From Prochilodus magdalenae (lineage: Eukaryota > Chordata > Actinopteri > Characiformes > Prochilodontidae): a stretch of DNA of 64,000 nucleotides. A program made the position numbers and the translations under genes. Below, in pieces: positions 47,217-59,470 of this stretch. The notes beneath the pieces are model-generated. The model did not search any database, was not told the origin of the DNA, and worked only from the letters and a program-made list of their open reading frames with translations. The stretch is taken from contig JAMWET010000914.1 in assembly GCA_024036415.1 (NCBI GenBank), forward strand, positions 47,501 to 111,500, in the 5' to 3' direction. Positions within the stretch are counted from its first letter, which is position 1, and each line of letters begins with the position of its first letter.

Positions 47217-47870
47217 CACCTTGCATGTTTAAGGTGGTAATACCTTCAGGCTACTGCAGATGGCGCTGCATGAGGATGATGAGGCTATACACTCAGCATC
47301 AACAAAATGGTAGCGCAAATAGTGGAGGAGCCAGCGAGTCCTCCGTGAGTCATCCTGTTAGTGCAGCACCACTGGCAGACGGCTGCACCACCAGGACTAC
47401 ATGCACACAGACCTTTACCACGACTGTCCTTAACACCACGTCACCGTCACCAAAGACTGCAGTGGTGCCGTACCAGACTTTGATGGAGTGACTCAGAATG
47501 GCAGCGGGTCATCTTCAGTGACGAGTCCCGCTTTAGTCCTGGTGGAGACGCCCAACGAATCCGTGTGTGGAGGCACCGTGGTCAGCACCAAGATGAACGG
47601 TTTGTTGTCACACGTCCAGAAGGCCTGGTGTCCCTCCACCTCCACCCCTACCGCACCATCTGCAGGAACTGTGTGAGGATGTTCAAGCTGCATGGAATGG
47701 ATTATCACAGGGCTCCATTAGGAACCTCTACAGCTCCATACCGAGACGTCTGGCGTGTTGGGTTAGCAAACAAGGCGGCCCGACGCCATACTGAGAGACA
47801 GACTTCTGTATGTGTAGCTCAATGAATATTGATCATAGTTATTGATCCGGGTCACCTTTATCTTCCTTCC
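47217..47870 (+). mobile_element. fragB copy 5, carrying the fragA left terminus
   Basis: It opens with the same terminus as fragA (GTCACCTTGCATGTTTAAGG, then CTGCAGATGGCGCTGCATGA). After about 75 bp it switches to fragB sequence: CATCCTGTTAGTGCAGCACC, then in frame TPRHRHQRLQWCRTRL, WSDSEWQRVIFSDESRFSPG, GDAQRIRVWRHRGQHQDERF and VVTRPEGL. The common internal junction follows, then LQELCEDVQAAWNGLSQGSI, RRLACWVSKQGGPTPY and a TGA at 47,792-47,794. The HTH, the second Asp and the Glu are absent. An in-frame TGA precedes WSDSEW. This copy links fragA and fragB to one family. Confidence 0.85.
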
Positions 47871-47908
47871 CAACAAACCTGCAACCCCATACTTCAGGGT
47901 GCAGCTGT

Positions 47909-48235
47909 GGGGTGTGAGTGACGGGATCCATAGATTGGGAAGAGGTGCTACAGTGCAGGGAATGTCTCGTTTAATGTGTGGTAAACGCTCCAGAGCAGAT
48001 AATGATTGGCTAAAAGGAGTGACTGAGCATGTGGGCGTGGCCAAAGACCATAGTGTGAAGGAAGTAGCTGAATGTGGTGTATGGAAGCGTACGGTCATAC
48101 GGGTCTACCAGCAGTGGCATAAATCCCAGTCTACAGGGAATTGTGCCAGGGAAGGCTTCCACCAAATCTGGCCCACCTGACCAATTCTTCAAAGCAAGAG
48201 CAGTCCATGCCAAATCCAATCACAGCTGTTACTAA
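47909..48235 (+). mobile_element. fragA copy 6, downstream of fragB copy 5
   Basis: GTGAGTGACGGGATCCATAG, then a 112-codon frame (47,842-48,180) with GRGATVQGMSRLMCGKRSRA, HVGVAKDHSVKEVAECGVWK and VIRVYQQW. It lacks the outer terminus and follows the fragB C-terminus on the same strand after about 115 bp. Confidence 0.78.
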
Positions 48236-49186
48236 GGAACTACATGCTCATTGTTTTGTCTGGTGAGCTTATTTTGGGTTTGAATATAATGTGTATATAT
48301 TTGATTCACCAGAAGCTAAATCCTTTATTGTAGGACCATACGAGTTAAGCTCCGAGTTTGTTATTGAAGTGTCTCTGATGGTGCGATTAGGGCAAAGATG
48401 GAACACAGCACATTTCCCTGTGACGATCAAACCCTGCATCACGGCTCCTTCCCCAACCCTCAAGAAACTTTCCAAATCCCAAACAGCACATTATTCAAAT
48501 CGGCTAATAAATATGTATCAGGCGGTTAGAATGGCAGCTGGCCCTTCTGCCCTCTGGTCATTGGGTTTATGCAATTTGTCTGGAACTATGGTACAAAAGG
48601 AGCCCTGCCGAGATTAGAGCGACTTTTAAAATGGGATGAGAAACTTGATGATGGCCAAGAGCGGATCACAAGGCATGCTAGAGCCGAACTCTTAGGAGAT
48701 GAGTCAGTGCCAAGAACAAGGGCAGGAGCAGTGCTGGACGAGGCCAGATACTTGTCTCTGTAAGTAGTAACCTTCACTGCCATTCTGTAGGGGTACCCAG
48801 TGGTCAATGTACATAACTGCCCACAAGCTGATGTAAACGTGCCCAGCACTGTAATACTGGTTAGGGCCTCCCCATTGCCCTCAAACCAGCCTCACATCTC
48901 CGGGACATGGATTACTCCATGTTGACGTGACTGGGTCATGCTGTGAATCTCGCATCCTACCACAGCTGTGGTTCTATTGAATCCAGACTGGGAAACCCAC
49001 CAAAGAACACCCAAGAACTCCTTGGCATGTTCATGGAACCAGTTGGAGATATCATGCTAGAAGCAGAAAGCAGAACATGGTACACTGTGTCCATGAAGGG
49101 ACGCACATGGTCAGCAACAATACTGAAATAGGCTGTGGCACCATTATGCCACCTCCACCAGCCTGGACTAGGTGGGTCTAAAAGCA
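48236..49186. other. No supported gene
   Basis: Unannotated. The 64-codon frame at 48,569-48,763 (ending DEARYLSL and stop) overlaps a GTAAGT donor-like site at about 48,761. I recognise no family and see no partner exon. Confidence 0.4.
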
Positions 49187-49472
49187 TGTAGCAGCTGGGA
49201 TTTGGCATGGACTGGGCCACATCAGTGTTTAGACACTCCTGCATCAATTAATTGTGGAGTTGGGCCAGATTTGGTCAATGCCTTTCCTGGTCCAATTCCG
49301 AGGAGAATACCCTGTAGACTGGGATTGTAGCCACTGCTGGTAGACCCGTATGACCCGTACGCTTCCATACACCTGCAGATTCAGCTACTATTTCCCTCAC
49401 ACTATGGTCTTTGGCCACGCCCAAATACAGACACTCCTTTTAGCCAATCATTAACATCTGCTTTGGAGTCAT
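49187..49472 (-). mobile_element. fragA copy 7
   Basis: On the minus strand: GACTCCAAAGCAGATGTTAA, TTTGGGCGTGGCCAAAGACC, TAGCTGAATCTGCAGGTGTA and CCAGCAGTGGC, then the tail to CAAATCCCAGCTGCTACATG. Several indels break the reading frame. No terminus. Confidence 0.75.
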
Positions 49473-50495
49473 TTTGGCTCCAACCCTGCCTTAGCTGATC
49501 AACTCCCTCGGTAGGTAATTGGAAAACTGTGTTAAGTTGTTTCTTCAGCAGTTGCTCAGGTTCATTCGGGCACCACCTGTCAAGTCCTGTGAACTCTTTG
49601 GGTTAACCACAGTGCAGGTTCCTGTTGAGAGCTAGAGTAAAAAAACCCGGGCAAGTAAGAGTTGAAAAGACCTCCTCCGCTAGCCGAACCCTCCATTGGA
49701 AAAGTTCAAGAGGCTTTCTTAAGAGAAGAATGGAGCCGTGACAAGTGTCGCCCCATTGTTCAGCCGCGAGCATGACAGCTCTTCTAACTGCTGCTCCAAA
49801 AGCAGAGGCACAGTCTGAGCCAAAGCTGACGATTTGCTTCGGTTCCAGGCTCTGTTTGTGCCTGGCATTTACCCTGGCAGGAGGACAGCGAGGTTTTTGG
49901 TCCCGACATGGTCTCATGTTCCAATCCAGCCCTTGTTCTCTGACTCGGAGTGCCAACCGGTTTTCCCTGGGCTCATCACAATATTGACACAAGGCTGAGA
50001 TGTGCCAGTTTGACTTTTTATCTCATTTCTGAGGCCAAGTGTTCAGGCCAACATCAGTCGGCTAGCATATTCACGTTGCCTCAAGAAATACCACATAGAA
50101 TCCCATTGGTCTGGAGAGCCAAATGTCTCTTGTCTAATACCCTCATTTGTTTATCATCCCTCAACGGCAAGCGTTTATGTAGATGGGGCAGATGTGAACC
50201 TCCAAATCCCCATTTTGCCCATTAAATGGGATACAAATGGGCAGATGGCGACATTTGGAGTGATAGTTTCTCACAATTTGAACCTTTTGCCAAATGCAGT
50301 TGACCAAAGCTGGTGTATGGAAATAATTCAGGTCTCAAATCATTGCTGGACTTGCCAATTTCTTTGGCTACCCTGACAATAATCCAAGTCTGAGACATAT
50401 AACGACATTAGGTTAAACTGAAGGCATCATGAATGTCCAAATGATTCATCAAGCAGTGCCCTCTGGGCAACATTCGATTGTGAAAAATTCCATTT
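49473..50495. other. No recognisable feature
   Basis: Mixed-composition spacer. Overlapping frames on both strands at 49,603-49,992 have no recognised domain. Confidence 0.5.
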
Positions 50496-50600
50496 TACAG
50501 CAAGATAATGATCCCAAACACACTTCCAAGAGTATCAAGATATAGAACACCATGCCAAAGCTTGGGAAATAAGGTCTCAGATATCTTTTACCAAGTTCTC
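50496..50600 (+). pseudogene. Tc1-like transposase second-Asp block relic
   Basis: CAGCAAGATAATGATCCCAA and the following codons read QQDNDPKHTSKSIK, a diagnostic Tc1/mariner catalytic motif, and then run into stops. Flanking codons give no continuous match, so only a small fragment of another Tc1 lineage is certain. Confidence 0.6.
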
Positions 50601-50814
50601 AGACTAGTTGATGCCCGGAACTCCGACTCTGTACATTGAAATGATTGCAGGAGAAGGCTTTAAGAAGACAGCAAGGCGTATTAATGCACACCAGAAACAT
50701 TACCAGGAACGGTGGAGGTCTTAAGTGAAGTGAGGGCCTAGAAAACCAAAACGACTTTCTAGGATAACTTAGCGTTCCTTCCTTAGCGGTGGTGATCTTC
50801 ATGGAAAACCATGG

Positions 50815-51000
50815 GCTGTATGGTCATATGGGTCTACTAGCAGTGGCACAAATCCCAGCCTACAGGAAATTCGCTTCGGAATTGTGCCAGTGAAGGCATC
50901 CACCAAATCTGGCCCAAATGAACACTGGTGTGGTCTACATCCAGAAACCTGTCCAGTCCATGCCAAATCCAATCCCAGCTGTTACTGGTACGGTTCAGTT
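50815..51000 (+). mobile_element. fragA copy 8, 3' part only
   Basis: GGTCATATGGGTCTACTAGC, CAAATCCCAGCCTACAGG, GAATTGTGCCAGTGAAGGCA, TCCACCAAATCTGGCCCAAA and AATCCCAGCTGTTACTGGTA are the distal part of fragA. The HTH-coding half is missing. Confidence 0.72.
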
Positions 51001-51940
51001 CAGATAACCCTCCTCTGAAAGAGCTTCACGGGAAAGCGAACCAAAGCTGTCAGATCTGAATCTGCCTCGTGATGGTTTCTTATTTTGAGTGTTCATTCCC
51101 AAACTCCCAGCCCCCCAAATACTTCACAAGTACAGGTTTGTGAGACAACCGATGTTGTTGAACGTCTTATGCGACACCAACACTTTCAACCCTGAGAGAA
51201 AAACATATGGACCTTTTTATTTTTTTTTTACCTTCAATCAGTCTGCTGCTCAGTTCATCAGTCCAGCGCTTTGGTCAAATAAGTGGGAAAAAGCTTTTAT
51301 CCTCCTTTTAGGCGGCGCAATTTACAATTACACGTCAGACGGAAATAGCCGAATTTAAAACAACCTGCCAGTAAAATGCCACCGACTACGTAAGCGAATT
51401 CGGCTTGGGGAAAAAATGCACAGGCACCGAAGAGTCATTACTGTGACTTACAGTGCAGTGAATGAGTGCAGTGTGCACCTTCTTTACACCTTTCTTTAGG
51501 TGTATCTCCATCTTTCCTGAACAAACTGATTGGAGTTAATTCGCCAACACAGGTGGAAGCCATCCTGCTTTTTCTTTTCCCAGACATTCCTATTCCTACC
51601 TCACAAAACACTGAACACTTCCCTACTAATAGATCATTCCTGTAGGCATCTAGCAGCAGTTATGGAGGGTCATTGGTTTAATGGTTCTTCGGTTTCACTG
51701 GCGATAGTGCCTGAGCTTCATTCAGACTCTCAGGTCTGTTTCTCTCATAGGACTCCATTAGTTAGGATATGTACTGGTTCAGTTCCAACTGGACCAGTCC
51801 ATACCCTGATACACCACATCTACTCCTGATGTACCACAGTATGATACTCCTCCATATCTCCACCGCTAATATATAATTAGTGGTGTAAATCTTTGATCTT
51901 TTTCTGCACAGTGTAAAAGCTCTAGTTCTCCTTTCAGTTT
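51001..51940. other. No recognisable feature
   Basis: Mixed-composition spacer with a short poly-T at about 51,222-51,230. Confidence 0.5.
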
Positions 51941-52165
51941 AATGAATATTCATGATGAACCGACCAATAGAATCGCTCCAAACCTGCTTAGTAATAAACT
52001 CTGCTCTATCAGCTCCACTGCAGGGTTTGTCCTCCTGTGAAGGTCCATTCAGGAGGGTTTTAAGGTGGACTGGATAATTCCATGAGGGCTATTTCATAGT
52101 TTGGTGTCTTCACTTTTATTCTACAGTGAAGGTTTAAGATAGACAGAAGGAGAACCTTCTATGAG
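51941..52165 (+). mobile_element. Dispersed repeat sharing the interior of the 31,752 element
   Basis: GAATATTCATGATGAACCGA, CCAATAGAATCGCTCCAAA, CTTTTATTCTACAGTGAAGG and GACAGAAGGAGAACC occur in the same order as in 31,868-32,050, with a longer middle. The inverted ends seen at 31,752 and 32,062 are not clear here. Confidence 0.65.
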
Positions 52166-53294
52166 GAGCCATTTCTGAATGTTTGACTTTAGAGTCTGGG
52201 TTTTTGTTGTCGCCCTTGGCTTGCTTACTGGGGGGCTCACCGGATCCGCATTTTTTGAGATCTGGGCATGCCACTGCTGCTGCTACTAACCCAAGGATTG
52301 TAGGTAGGTCTATGAGATGGTTGACCATCATGGGGCCAACATGGACAGCTCTGCAATGATGCAAAGGGGAGTTTATCTGGCTGTGAATCTCAATATAGGA
52401 CACAAGGTCACATTTGGTGCAACAGTACATTGCCAGTGATCGGCTGTGAGGAAGTTAGCTGGGGCTCTACCACTGATGGTGTCTACCATCAAGTGCTGGT
52501 TCCCAGCCGTGTACTGGGCAGAGGTTTCTCTACTGCTGCCATGTTCAATGGCATCAGTGGTGTCTCTACACCACCGCATGAAGACACCTGGACTGTCTTT
52601 GCAGCTTAGTTTCTATATATGGACACCTTGAACCCAATGCATTTCAAAACAGATTTGGTTTTATAACATGTACAGAAAACTGTGTGGGTTTTTTTTTTTT
52701 TTTGGAGGTGGGCCGGGATTTCATGTTTGGACATTCAACTGCACTAGCTGTATGGAGCTACATCTGCACCAGAATAATCCATTATCTCCACAATATCCTC
52801 CTCCTAGATGGGAACGTAATGAGTTCATGTAGCCGGCCATTGGTTTTTATATGACTTATCATGGGGCCTGTTACTGTTCGCTTCCGCCCCCGAGATGGAA
52901 AGCTTATTCAGCCATGTCAGTCCTTGGAGACGTTCGGCTCCATCCTTATGGAAATCAGGAGAGAATGGCTTCCTACCTGTGAGACACACTTCAAACCCCA
53001 TACCTGGGATCTAACGGCTCTTACACTGAAGGCCTAGAAATCAGACGGATCTGTCGGACAAACAAAGGGTTGAAGGTGCCACTTGGATTGTGCTATATAT
53101 TAAAAGCTACGCTATGAATGATTGCTAGTACTTGAACTGAATGTCAGGCTCTGATTTCTCCGTTATACATTTGACATATACATTAAAAATGAAATAAATG
53201 AGTGGAGAAACATAATGGGTGCTGATGCTTGGTTAAGATCCTGCCATGCTTTGCGGTAGGCGTCTTCAAATCTGGACCCCGATTTCAATCATAC
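52166..53294. other. No recognisable feature; poly-T tract
   Basis: Mixed-composition spacer with poly-T at about 52,688-52,703. Minus-strand frames at 52,134-52,579 have no recognised family. Confidence 0.45.
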
Positions 53295-53660
53295 AAATTC
53301 ATTGGCCGTCTCCACCAAGACAAAACGGGGACCCGTCTTGGAAGATGACCCGCTGCCATTCTGAGTCACTCCATGACAGTCTGGTACGACACCACTGCAG
53401 TCTTTGGTGACGGTGACGTGGTGTTAAGAACAGTCGTTGTAACCGTCTGCCTGCATGTAGTCCTACATGGTGAAGCCATCTACCAATGGTGCTGGCACGA
53501 ACAGGATGACTCATGGAGGACAGCACTGCTCACTGAATGTCTGCTACTCTGCTAAGACCAGTCATTGAGAAACTTGAGTCATTAGCATGTCTCACAATGC
53601 CAATCCTACCCACCAAGTCTCCATCCTGGTGGTTGATTCCTTCTGGGTGGAGCTATTTCT
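53295..53660 (-). mobile_element. fragB copy 6, lacking the C-terminal part
   Basis: On the minus strand: GGAGACTTGGTGGGTAGGAT, then a frame with SSMSHPVRASTIGRWLHH, LTPRHRHQRLQWCRTRLSWS and DSEWQRVIFQDGSPFCLGGD. The SDES block is altered to QDGS, but the Asp is kept. The copy ends before RVWRHRGQHQDE. The N-terminal part resembles the second helix-turn-helix of Tc1/Tc3 transposases. Confidence 0.78.
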
Positions 53661-54699
53661 GCAACTATGCTTTTCACGATGAGTGTATACAGGCCAACCT
53701 TGACTGCCATGTCTTTGCCAGATGTGGCCCCCATCCACGTCACTTTTTGGCATTTTTAATGTGTAAATATTTTAATTGCCATCAAAGATGGTCAAAATTG
53801 ACCTCTCGTGCTAAGCTACATCACTTGTAGAGCATTTGCTCTTCTCCTTTGAAGCCCCAGTTTCAGAAAAAAAGGTTTCGTTGTGACAGCGACAATCGTT
53901 CCCCTTTTTTCCAGGATCAAAAGAACAACGGCATGTTTTTAAAGGCTCGCTGAAAGGTAAATGCCCAGTTTTCTCAGCCATGCATCATCTGCTGCCCTGC
54001 CGTATCTGTACTCTGGCGGCGGTTGATGGCTGTTTTGTCGATTATCATGCCCCGCCAAGATGGACTCCACTATCAGGCAGACACCCAGCCTCTGACTGAT
54101 GACACGCCAAGTCCGCTCTGATGATCACAGCAGCGGCGCAGCTCAGAGTGTGTTTGCTGTCAGCCCCCCCCACCCTCCCTCCTCCGTGCTGGCTGCAGGG
54201 TAGATGGTACTCAACTTTCTGTTCAGGTTTTATATCTGCAGACATTTCAATCTCCAGAACAGAAGGACCTCTTTGTGCACCGAGCGAGGGAGCGGTGACA
54301 AAGTGGAAAATCAACAGGCTCAGCCATCCATTAGCTCAGGAAATGCCATGCTGCACATTAGATTCAGGATTTCACCCTGTAGGACTACATACTGATATCC
54401 TACACACTTCTACCATATGGGCAGGGGGGCTTGGGCAGGTTGCAAGTGGCTTTATATGGGGTATACCAGTGCTCACAGTCCGGGCAACAGCCAGGAGTCA
54501 TGACACAGGTAGGCCACAGCAGAGCCATATCACAAACCAGGAACCAGAACCCAGTATATAGTATATAACCCAACCGAGCTTTTTGGACATGCACCCCTGG
54601 ATGGCTGCATTACATGGATATTTGGATATTCTAATCAACCCCTTTTCCTTTTTCCAGATCTGCAGCCAGAATTTCCTAAAATCGCCAGGAATTTTTTTA
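53661..54699. other. No supported gene
   Basis: A 146-codon plus-strand frame (54,121-54,561) is Pro/Thr/Ser-rich without domain or periodicity. It is probably chance. Confidence 0.45.
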
Positions 54700-56830
54700 T
54701 TTGAGGAGGAAGAGTCCCGTTTCATCGCCGACTAACTCATCCCGCAGCTTTCGAGATATCAACTCCGTTCCAACTCCGGATCGTCCGGTATGATACGCTG
54801 ATGTGGGCTTGTATACAGCTTTCGGATCGGATGCACAGATTCCGAGTAGGAAGGAATTTTTCCGGATTTTTTTTTCCCATAGAGAATGAATGGGATCAAA
54901 AAACACGTGTCTACCTAACCTACTTCTGCTCCACCTAGAGACACCTAATCGGATACACTAGCTCGGGGTGCAGCCCCAAGCAGGCATCCAGTGTTGGATT
55001 GACCCGCACTCGTTCGTTTCTCCATTTTGCTTCGCATCCCTCATTCCTCCCATAGAGTCCCAGTCATTTTTGGGCCCCTCTAAAGCCGGCTGTTTCGTTC
55101 GACCTAGAGGCGCAAACTTCACATACACACTAAGGGCAGGTCCCCAAGCACTAATCCACAGCCATACTGACCCGCACTCCTCTATCTGTCGTTGATTCAT
55201 CCCTCGTTCCTCCCATAGAGTCCCAGTCATTTTTTGACCCACCTAAGTGCAGCTGTTTACTTCGCCCGAGAGCCACCACACTTCACATTCTCACTAAGGG
55301 GAGGTCCCAGCCATACTGACCCGCACTCGTCTATCTGTCGTTTATTCATCCCTCGTTCCTCCCATAGAGCCCCAGTAATTTTTTGACCCACCTAAGCGCG
55401 ACTGTTTACTTCGCCCAAGAGCCACCAGACTTCACATGGTCACTAAGGGGAGGTCCCAGCCATACTGACCCGCACTCGTCTATCAGTCGTTTATTCATCC
55501 CTCGTTCCTCCCATAGAGTCCCAGTCATTTTTTGACCCACCTAAGCACTGCTGTTTACTTCGCCCGAGAGCCACCAGACTTCACATGGTCACTAAGGGGA
55601 GGTCCCAGCCATACTGACCCGCACTCGTCTATCTGTCGTTTATTCATCCCTCGTTCCTCCCATAGAGTCCTAGTCATTTTTGACCCACCTAAGCGCGGCT
55701 GTTTACTTCGCTGAGAGCCACCAGACTTCACATGGTCACTAAGGGGAGGTCCCAGCCATACTGACCCGCACTCATCTATCTGTCGTTGATTCATCCCTCG
55801 TTCCTCCCATAGAGTCCCAGTCATTTTTTGACCCACCTAAGCGCGGCTGTTTACTTCGCCCGAGAGCCACCAGACTTCACATGCTCACTAAAGGGAGGTC
55901 CCAGCCATACTGACCCGCACTCGTCTATCTGTCGTTTATTCAACCCTCGTTCCTCCCATAGAGTCCCAGTCATTTTTTGACCCACCTAAGCGCAGCTGTT
56001 TACTTCGCCCGAGAGCCACCAGACTTCACATGCTCACTAAGGGGAGGTCCCAGCCATACTGACCCGCACTCGTCTATCTGTCATTGATTCATCCCTCGTT
56101 CCTCCCATAGAGTCCCAGTCATTTTTTGACCCACCTAAGCACGGCTGTTTACTTCGCCCAAGAGCCACCAGACTTCACATGCTCACTAAGGGGAGGTCCC
56201 AGCCATACTGACCCACACTCATCTATCTGTCGTTAATTCATCCCTCGTTCCTCCCATAGAGTCCCAGTCATTTTTTGACCCACCTAAGCGCGGCTGTTTA
56301 CTTCGCACGAGAGCCACCAGACTTCACATTCTCACTAAGGGGAGGTCCCAGCCATACTGACCCACACTCATCTATCTGTCGTTAATTCATCCCTCGTTCC
56401 TCCCATAGAGTCCCAGTCATTTTTTGACCCACCTAAGCACGGCTGTTTACTTCGCCCGAGAGCCACCAGACTTCACATGCTCACTAAAGGGAGGTCCCAG
56501 CCATACTGACCCGCACTCGTCTATCTGTCGTTTATTCAACCCTCGTTCCTCCCATAGAGTCCCAGTCATTTTTTGACCCACCTAGGCGCGGCTGTTTACT
56601 TCGCCCAAGAGCCACCAGACTTCACATGGTCACTAAGGGGAGGTCCCAGCCATACTGACCCACACTCGTTTATCTGTCGTTTATTCAACCCTCGTTCCTC
56701 CCATAGAGTCCCAGTCATTTTCACCCCAAACCAAGCAGTAATGCTTTTGTTTGACCGAGAGCCACTAAACTAAAGGGCAGGCCTCCAAATGCTAATCCAC
56801 AGTCATAGCGACCCGCACTCATTTACTCAT
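54700..56830 (+). repeat. Dispersed family X, copy 3, with ~149-bp internal satellite
   Basis: The head (TCCGTTCCAACTCCGGATCG, TTCGGATCGGATGCACAGAT, AGAGAATGAATGGGATC) is followed from about 54,965 by about 12 units. GGAGGTCCCAGCCATACTGA recurs about every 149 bp from 55,300 to 56,645. Units contain CCTCGTTCCTCCCATAGAGT, CCAGTCATTTTTTGACCCAC and GCTGTTTACTTCGCCCGAGA. The first two units are closer to the 164-bp form at 22.3 kb, and the later ones are homogenised. Confidence 0.92.
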
Positions 56831-57084
56831 CCCTTGTTCCTCACTTAGCACACTGTGCAACCATCTCGCGTAGAAATGCACTTTTCTACTTGATTTTATA
56901 ACCTCCTTATATCTAGATTTGGTGATAATTCAGTTATCAAGCCCTTAGGCACCTCAAAGCCACCTCAGATGACCCACTGGGAAGTAGGTCTAATAGCTTT
57001 ACCAGGTAATTCATTAAAACATGGGATGACTGGACCATACCTATAAACACCCCTCACCAACAATAGCTATGATTGGTTTGTGAA
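56831..57084. other. No recognisable feature
   Basis: Short AT-rich spacer. Confidence 0.5.
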
Positions 57085-57481
57085 CACATCAGTGTTCAGA
57101 CAGTCTGGCATTTAAAGAATGGGTCAGTTGGTCCAGATTTGGTGAATGCCTTCCCTGGCACAATTCCAAGCAGAATTCCCTGTAGACTGGGATTTTCCCA
57201 CTGCTGGTAGACCCGTATGACCGTACACTGCTTCCATACACCTGCAGATTCAGCTACTTCCTTCATACTATGGTCTTTGGCCACGCCCACATGCAGTCAC
57301 TCCTTGTAGTCAATCAGTAACATCTGCTTTGGAGCGTTTTCCACACATGGAACGAGACATTCCCTGCACTGTAGCACCTCTTCCCAATCTATGGATCCCA
57401 TCACTCACACCCTACAGGTATTTATAGACCCATCATCCTCATACAGCGCCATCTGCAGGAGCCTGAAGGTACTACCACAAT
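57085..57481 (-). mobile_element. fragA copy 9
   Basis: On the minus strand it starts near GTAGTACCTTCAGGCTCCTG and GCAGATGGCGCTGTATGAGG, then ATGTCTCGTTCCATGTGTGG. The HTH segment follows (GVAKDHSMKEVAESAGVWK, VIRVYQQW). The outermost left GTCACCTT end is replaced by unrelated AT-rich sequence. Confidence 0.78.
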
Positions 57482-59470
57482 ATAAAATGAGATATGTTGG
57501 TGCGTCCCATAAGTAGCAGGACCTAACTATGATTCAGATCTACCTAGCTTTTGACTCTTGTGCTAAAACATGGAACCCTAATGAGAGTACGATGACCCCA
57601 GACACCCTCAAGCCTCTACAGTTTCAACCCTGTGATTCTGTGTCAAAACTGAACTACTGTGCAGAAGCTACCACTCTACCACCAGTGCTCTTAACTTCCG
57701 AGCACCAGAGTGCTTTCTACTTTGGGTAGTGGGAAATCTGTTGAGTTCATGATGCTGCTTTGGGCTTCGAGGACCCCATGAGATCAGATCATTACTGTTA
57801 GGATTCGTCATAAGTGTTTCATCAGAGGCAAGAATGGAAAATCAGACGATGTATCTCTCACATCATTTGTGCTAATCACATCCGAGAGAAAGAGGATGTT
57901 GCATCACGTTAATTGCCTGTAATTCTGGCTTCATCAGAACAGCTACAATCAATCAGCTACCAAAATAAACCGATGAACTTCTGAATGAGTCATTTCTGAG
58001 GCAACACATGTATAGAGCTGTCACTGTTGGGATACTCCATCATAAAGATCACCGCTAAGGGAACTAATACGGGTATTGGTAACCAATCAGGTTCCAGTCA
58101 TTTGTTTTATCCACATGTGGACATTTAGTCTTGTAGGATATGCCTGTAGGGATGCTCTTGGGCAGGATTCGGCAATGTGCCTGGTGCTTGCTTTCCCAGG
58201 GAAAGAACACCAACAACAGCAACGAGAGGCTTGAAGATGATGCCTGAGCCCTGGATCCCATCTCTGGTTCTGGGTGCCTGAACCCCCATTAGGCACCACT
58301 TACAGCCATGAGAGGTGGCACGGGAGCCATGCATGAACCTTGCATGCCAACAACTAAGTGGGCATCAACATCAAGACGCTGCAAGAGGATGGCAACAGGG
58401 ACTAGGACGGGATGCGGTGAGGTTAATGTACTATGCCAACCATCTGGTGGCCAAGCATTGGAACAGGGGTGGTTACAGGGAGGCAGTGCCTCAAACTCCC
58501 ACTGTCCATGCTGCCCCTTAATAAGAGCCACCTGATGTGGCTTTAACGGTGTGAGTGGAGAAAGAAAAGAGAGACTCCAGCTCCACAGCTTGGCCTCAGG
58601 GATGATAGATCAGGCATGTCCAGGAGTGGCTTCAGCTTTTGAGGTTCGGGCACCATCTCCCACCATTGGGCATTGGTGCCCTGCTCAAGAACTATGGTAT
58701 GGTTTGATTTCCCATTGGTTCTCAATTTCTCAACGTGTTCCTACATTGGAAAGTAGCAGGTAGGAGTAGTCCAATGGTTCTAGCCATAGCCTAATGCCCT
58801 ACTACTACAACAAGAACCAAAACAATACAACATACAATAGCGTTAGACTCATATTTGATTATATTAATCCATAATATCCAATCAATTTTCCATTTAACTG
58901 ATGGAATGGCAACTAGGACCTGTGGAAAGAGCATGAAGGATCATTCTGAATATTAAGCCACTGCTATAACAAGCACAGTAAAGGTATCCCATCTGCCAGA
59001 GAAGCTTCAACATTAACCAAATCATCAGAATCTGTTTAATCACAAGGGATTACTCATCTGCATCCAAATAACATTGTATCCAAGTTAAAAGCCAAGAGGA
59101 CTCCACATGCAAGCCCTGCCAGCATGAAGAAGCTGCTCAAAAGTTCAAAGGAAGCATGATTAATCTGATAAGCTACCTGTAAATGACACAATGAATGCTA
59201 ATATGCGCTCTCAGATCTCCACACAGCACTTTAGGCCTTCAGAAAAAACATTTCTCATTTCTAAAAGGTCATCCAGGATGATAAACCGTGTGTTTAACAC
59301 TTCACACATACATAAAGACCTGTGTGTGAACATGTGGTCAGTAACGGTAACAGCATATGGGTCAATCCCCACATTCAGTACACGCTTGACTTACAGTATG
59401 GGATATGGCACTAAATTGGCATTGCTCTACAATCGGATGGTGTTTCCCAGTACAGGCGGTACCGCTCATA
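57482..59470. other. Unannotated intergenic or intronic DNA
   Basis: No repeat array or convincing exon. Overlapping frames of 60-80 codons around 58,064-58,763 on both strands have no recognised domain. Confidence 0.5.

Noticed and set aside
48569..48763. Possible coding exon followed by a GTAAGT donor
   Set aside because: The frame ends in a stop at the donor site and no acceptor or partner exon is visible. Transcript evidence would be needed.
54121..54561. 146-codon plus-strand frame
   Set aside because: Low-complexity Pro/Ser/Thr composition and no domain; likely a chance frame in GC-richer DNA.
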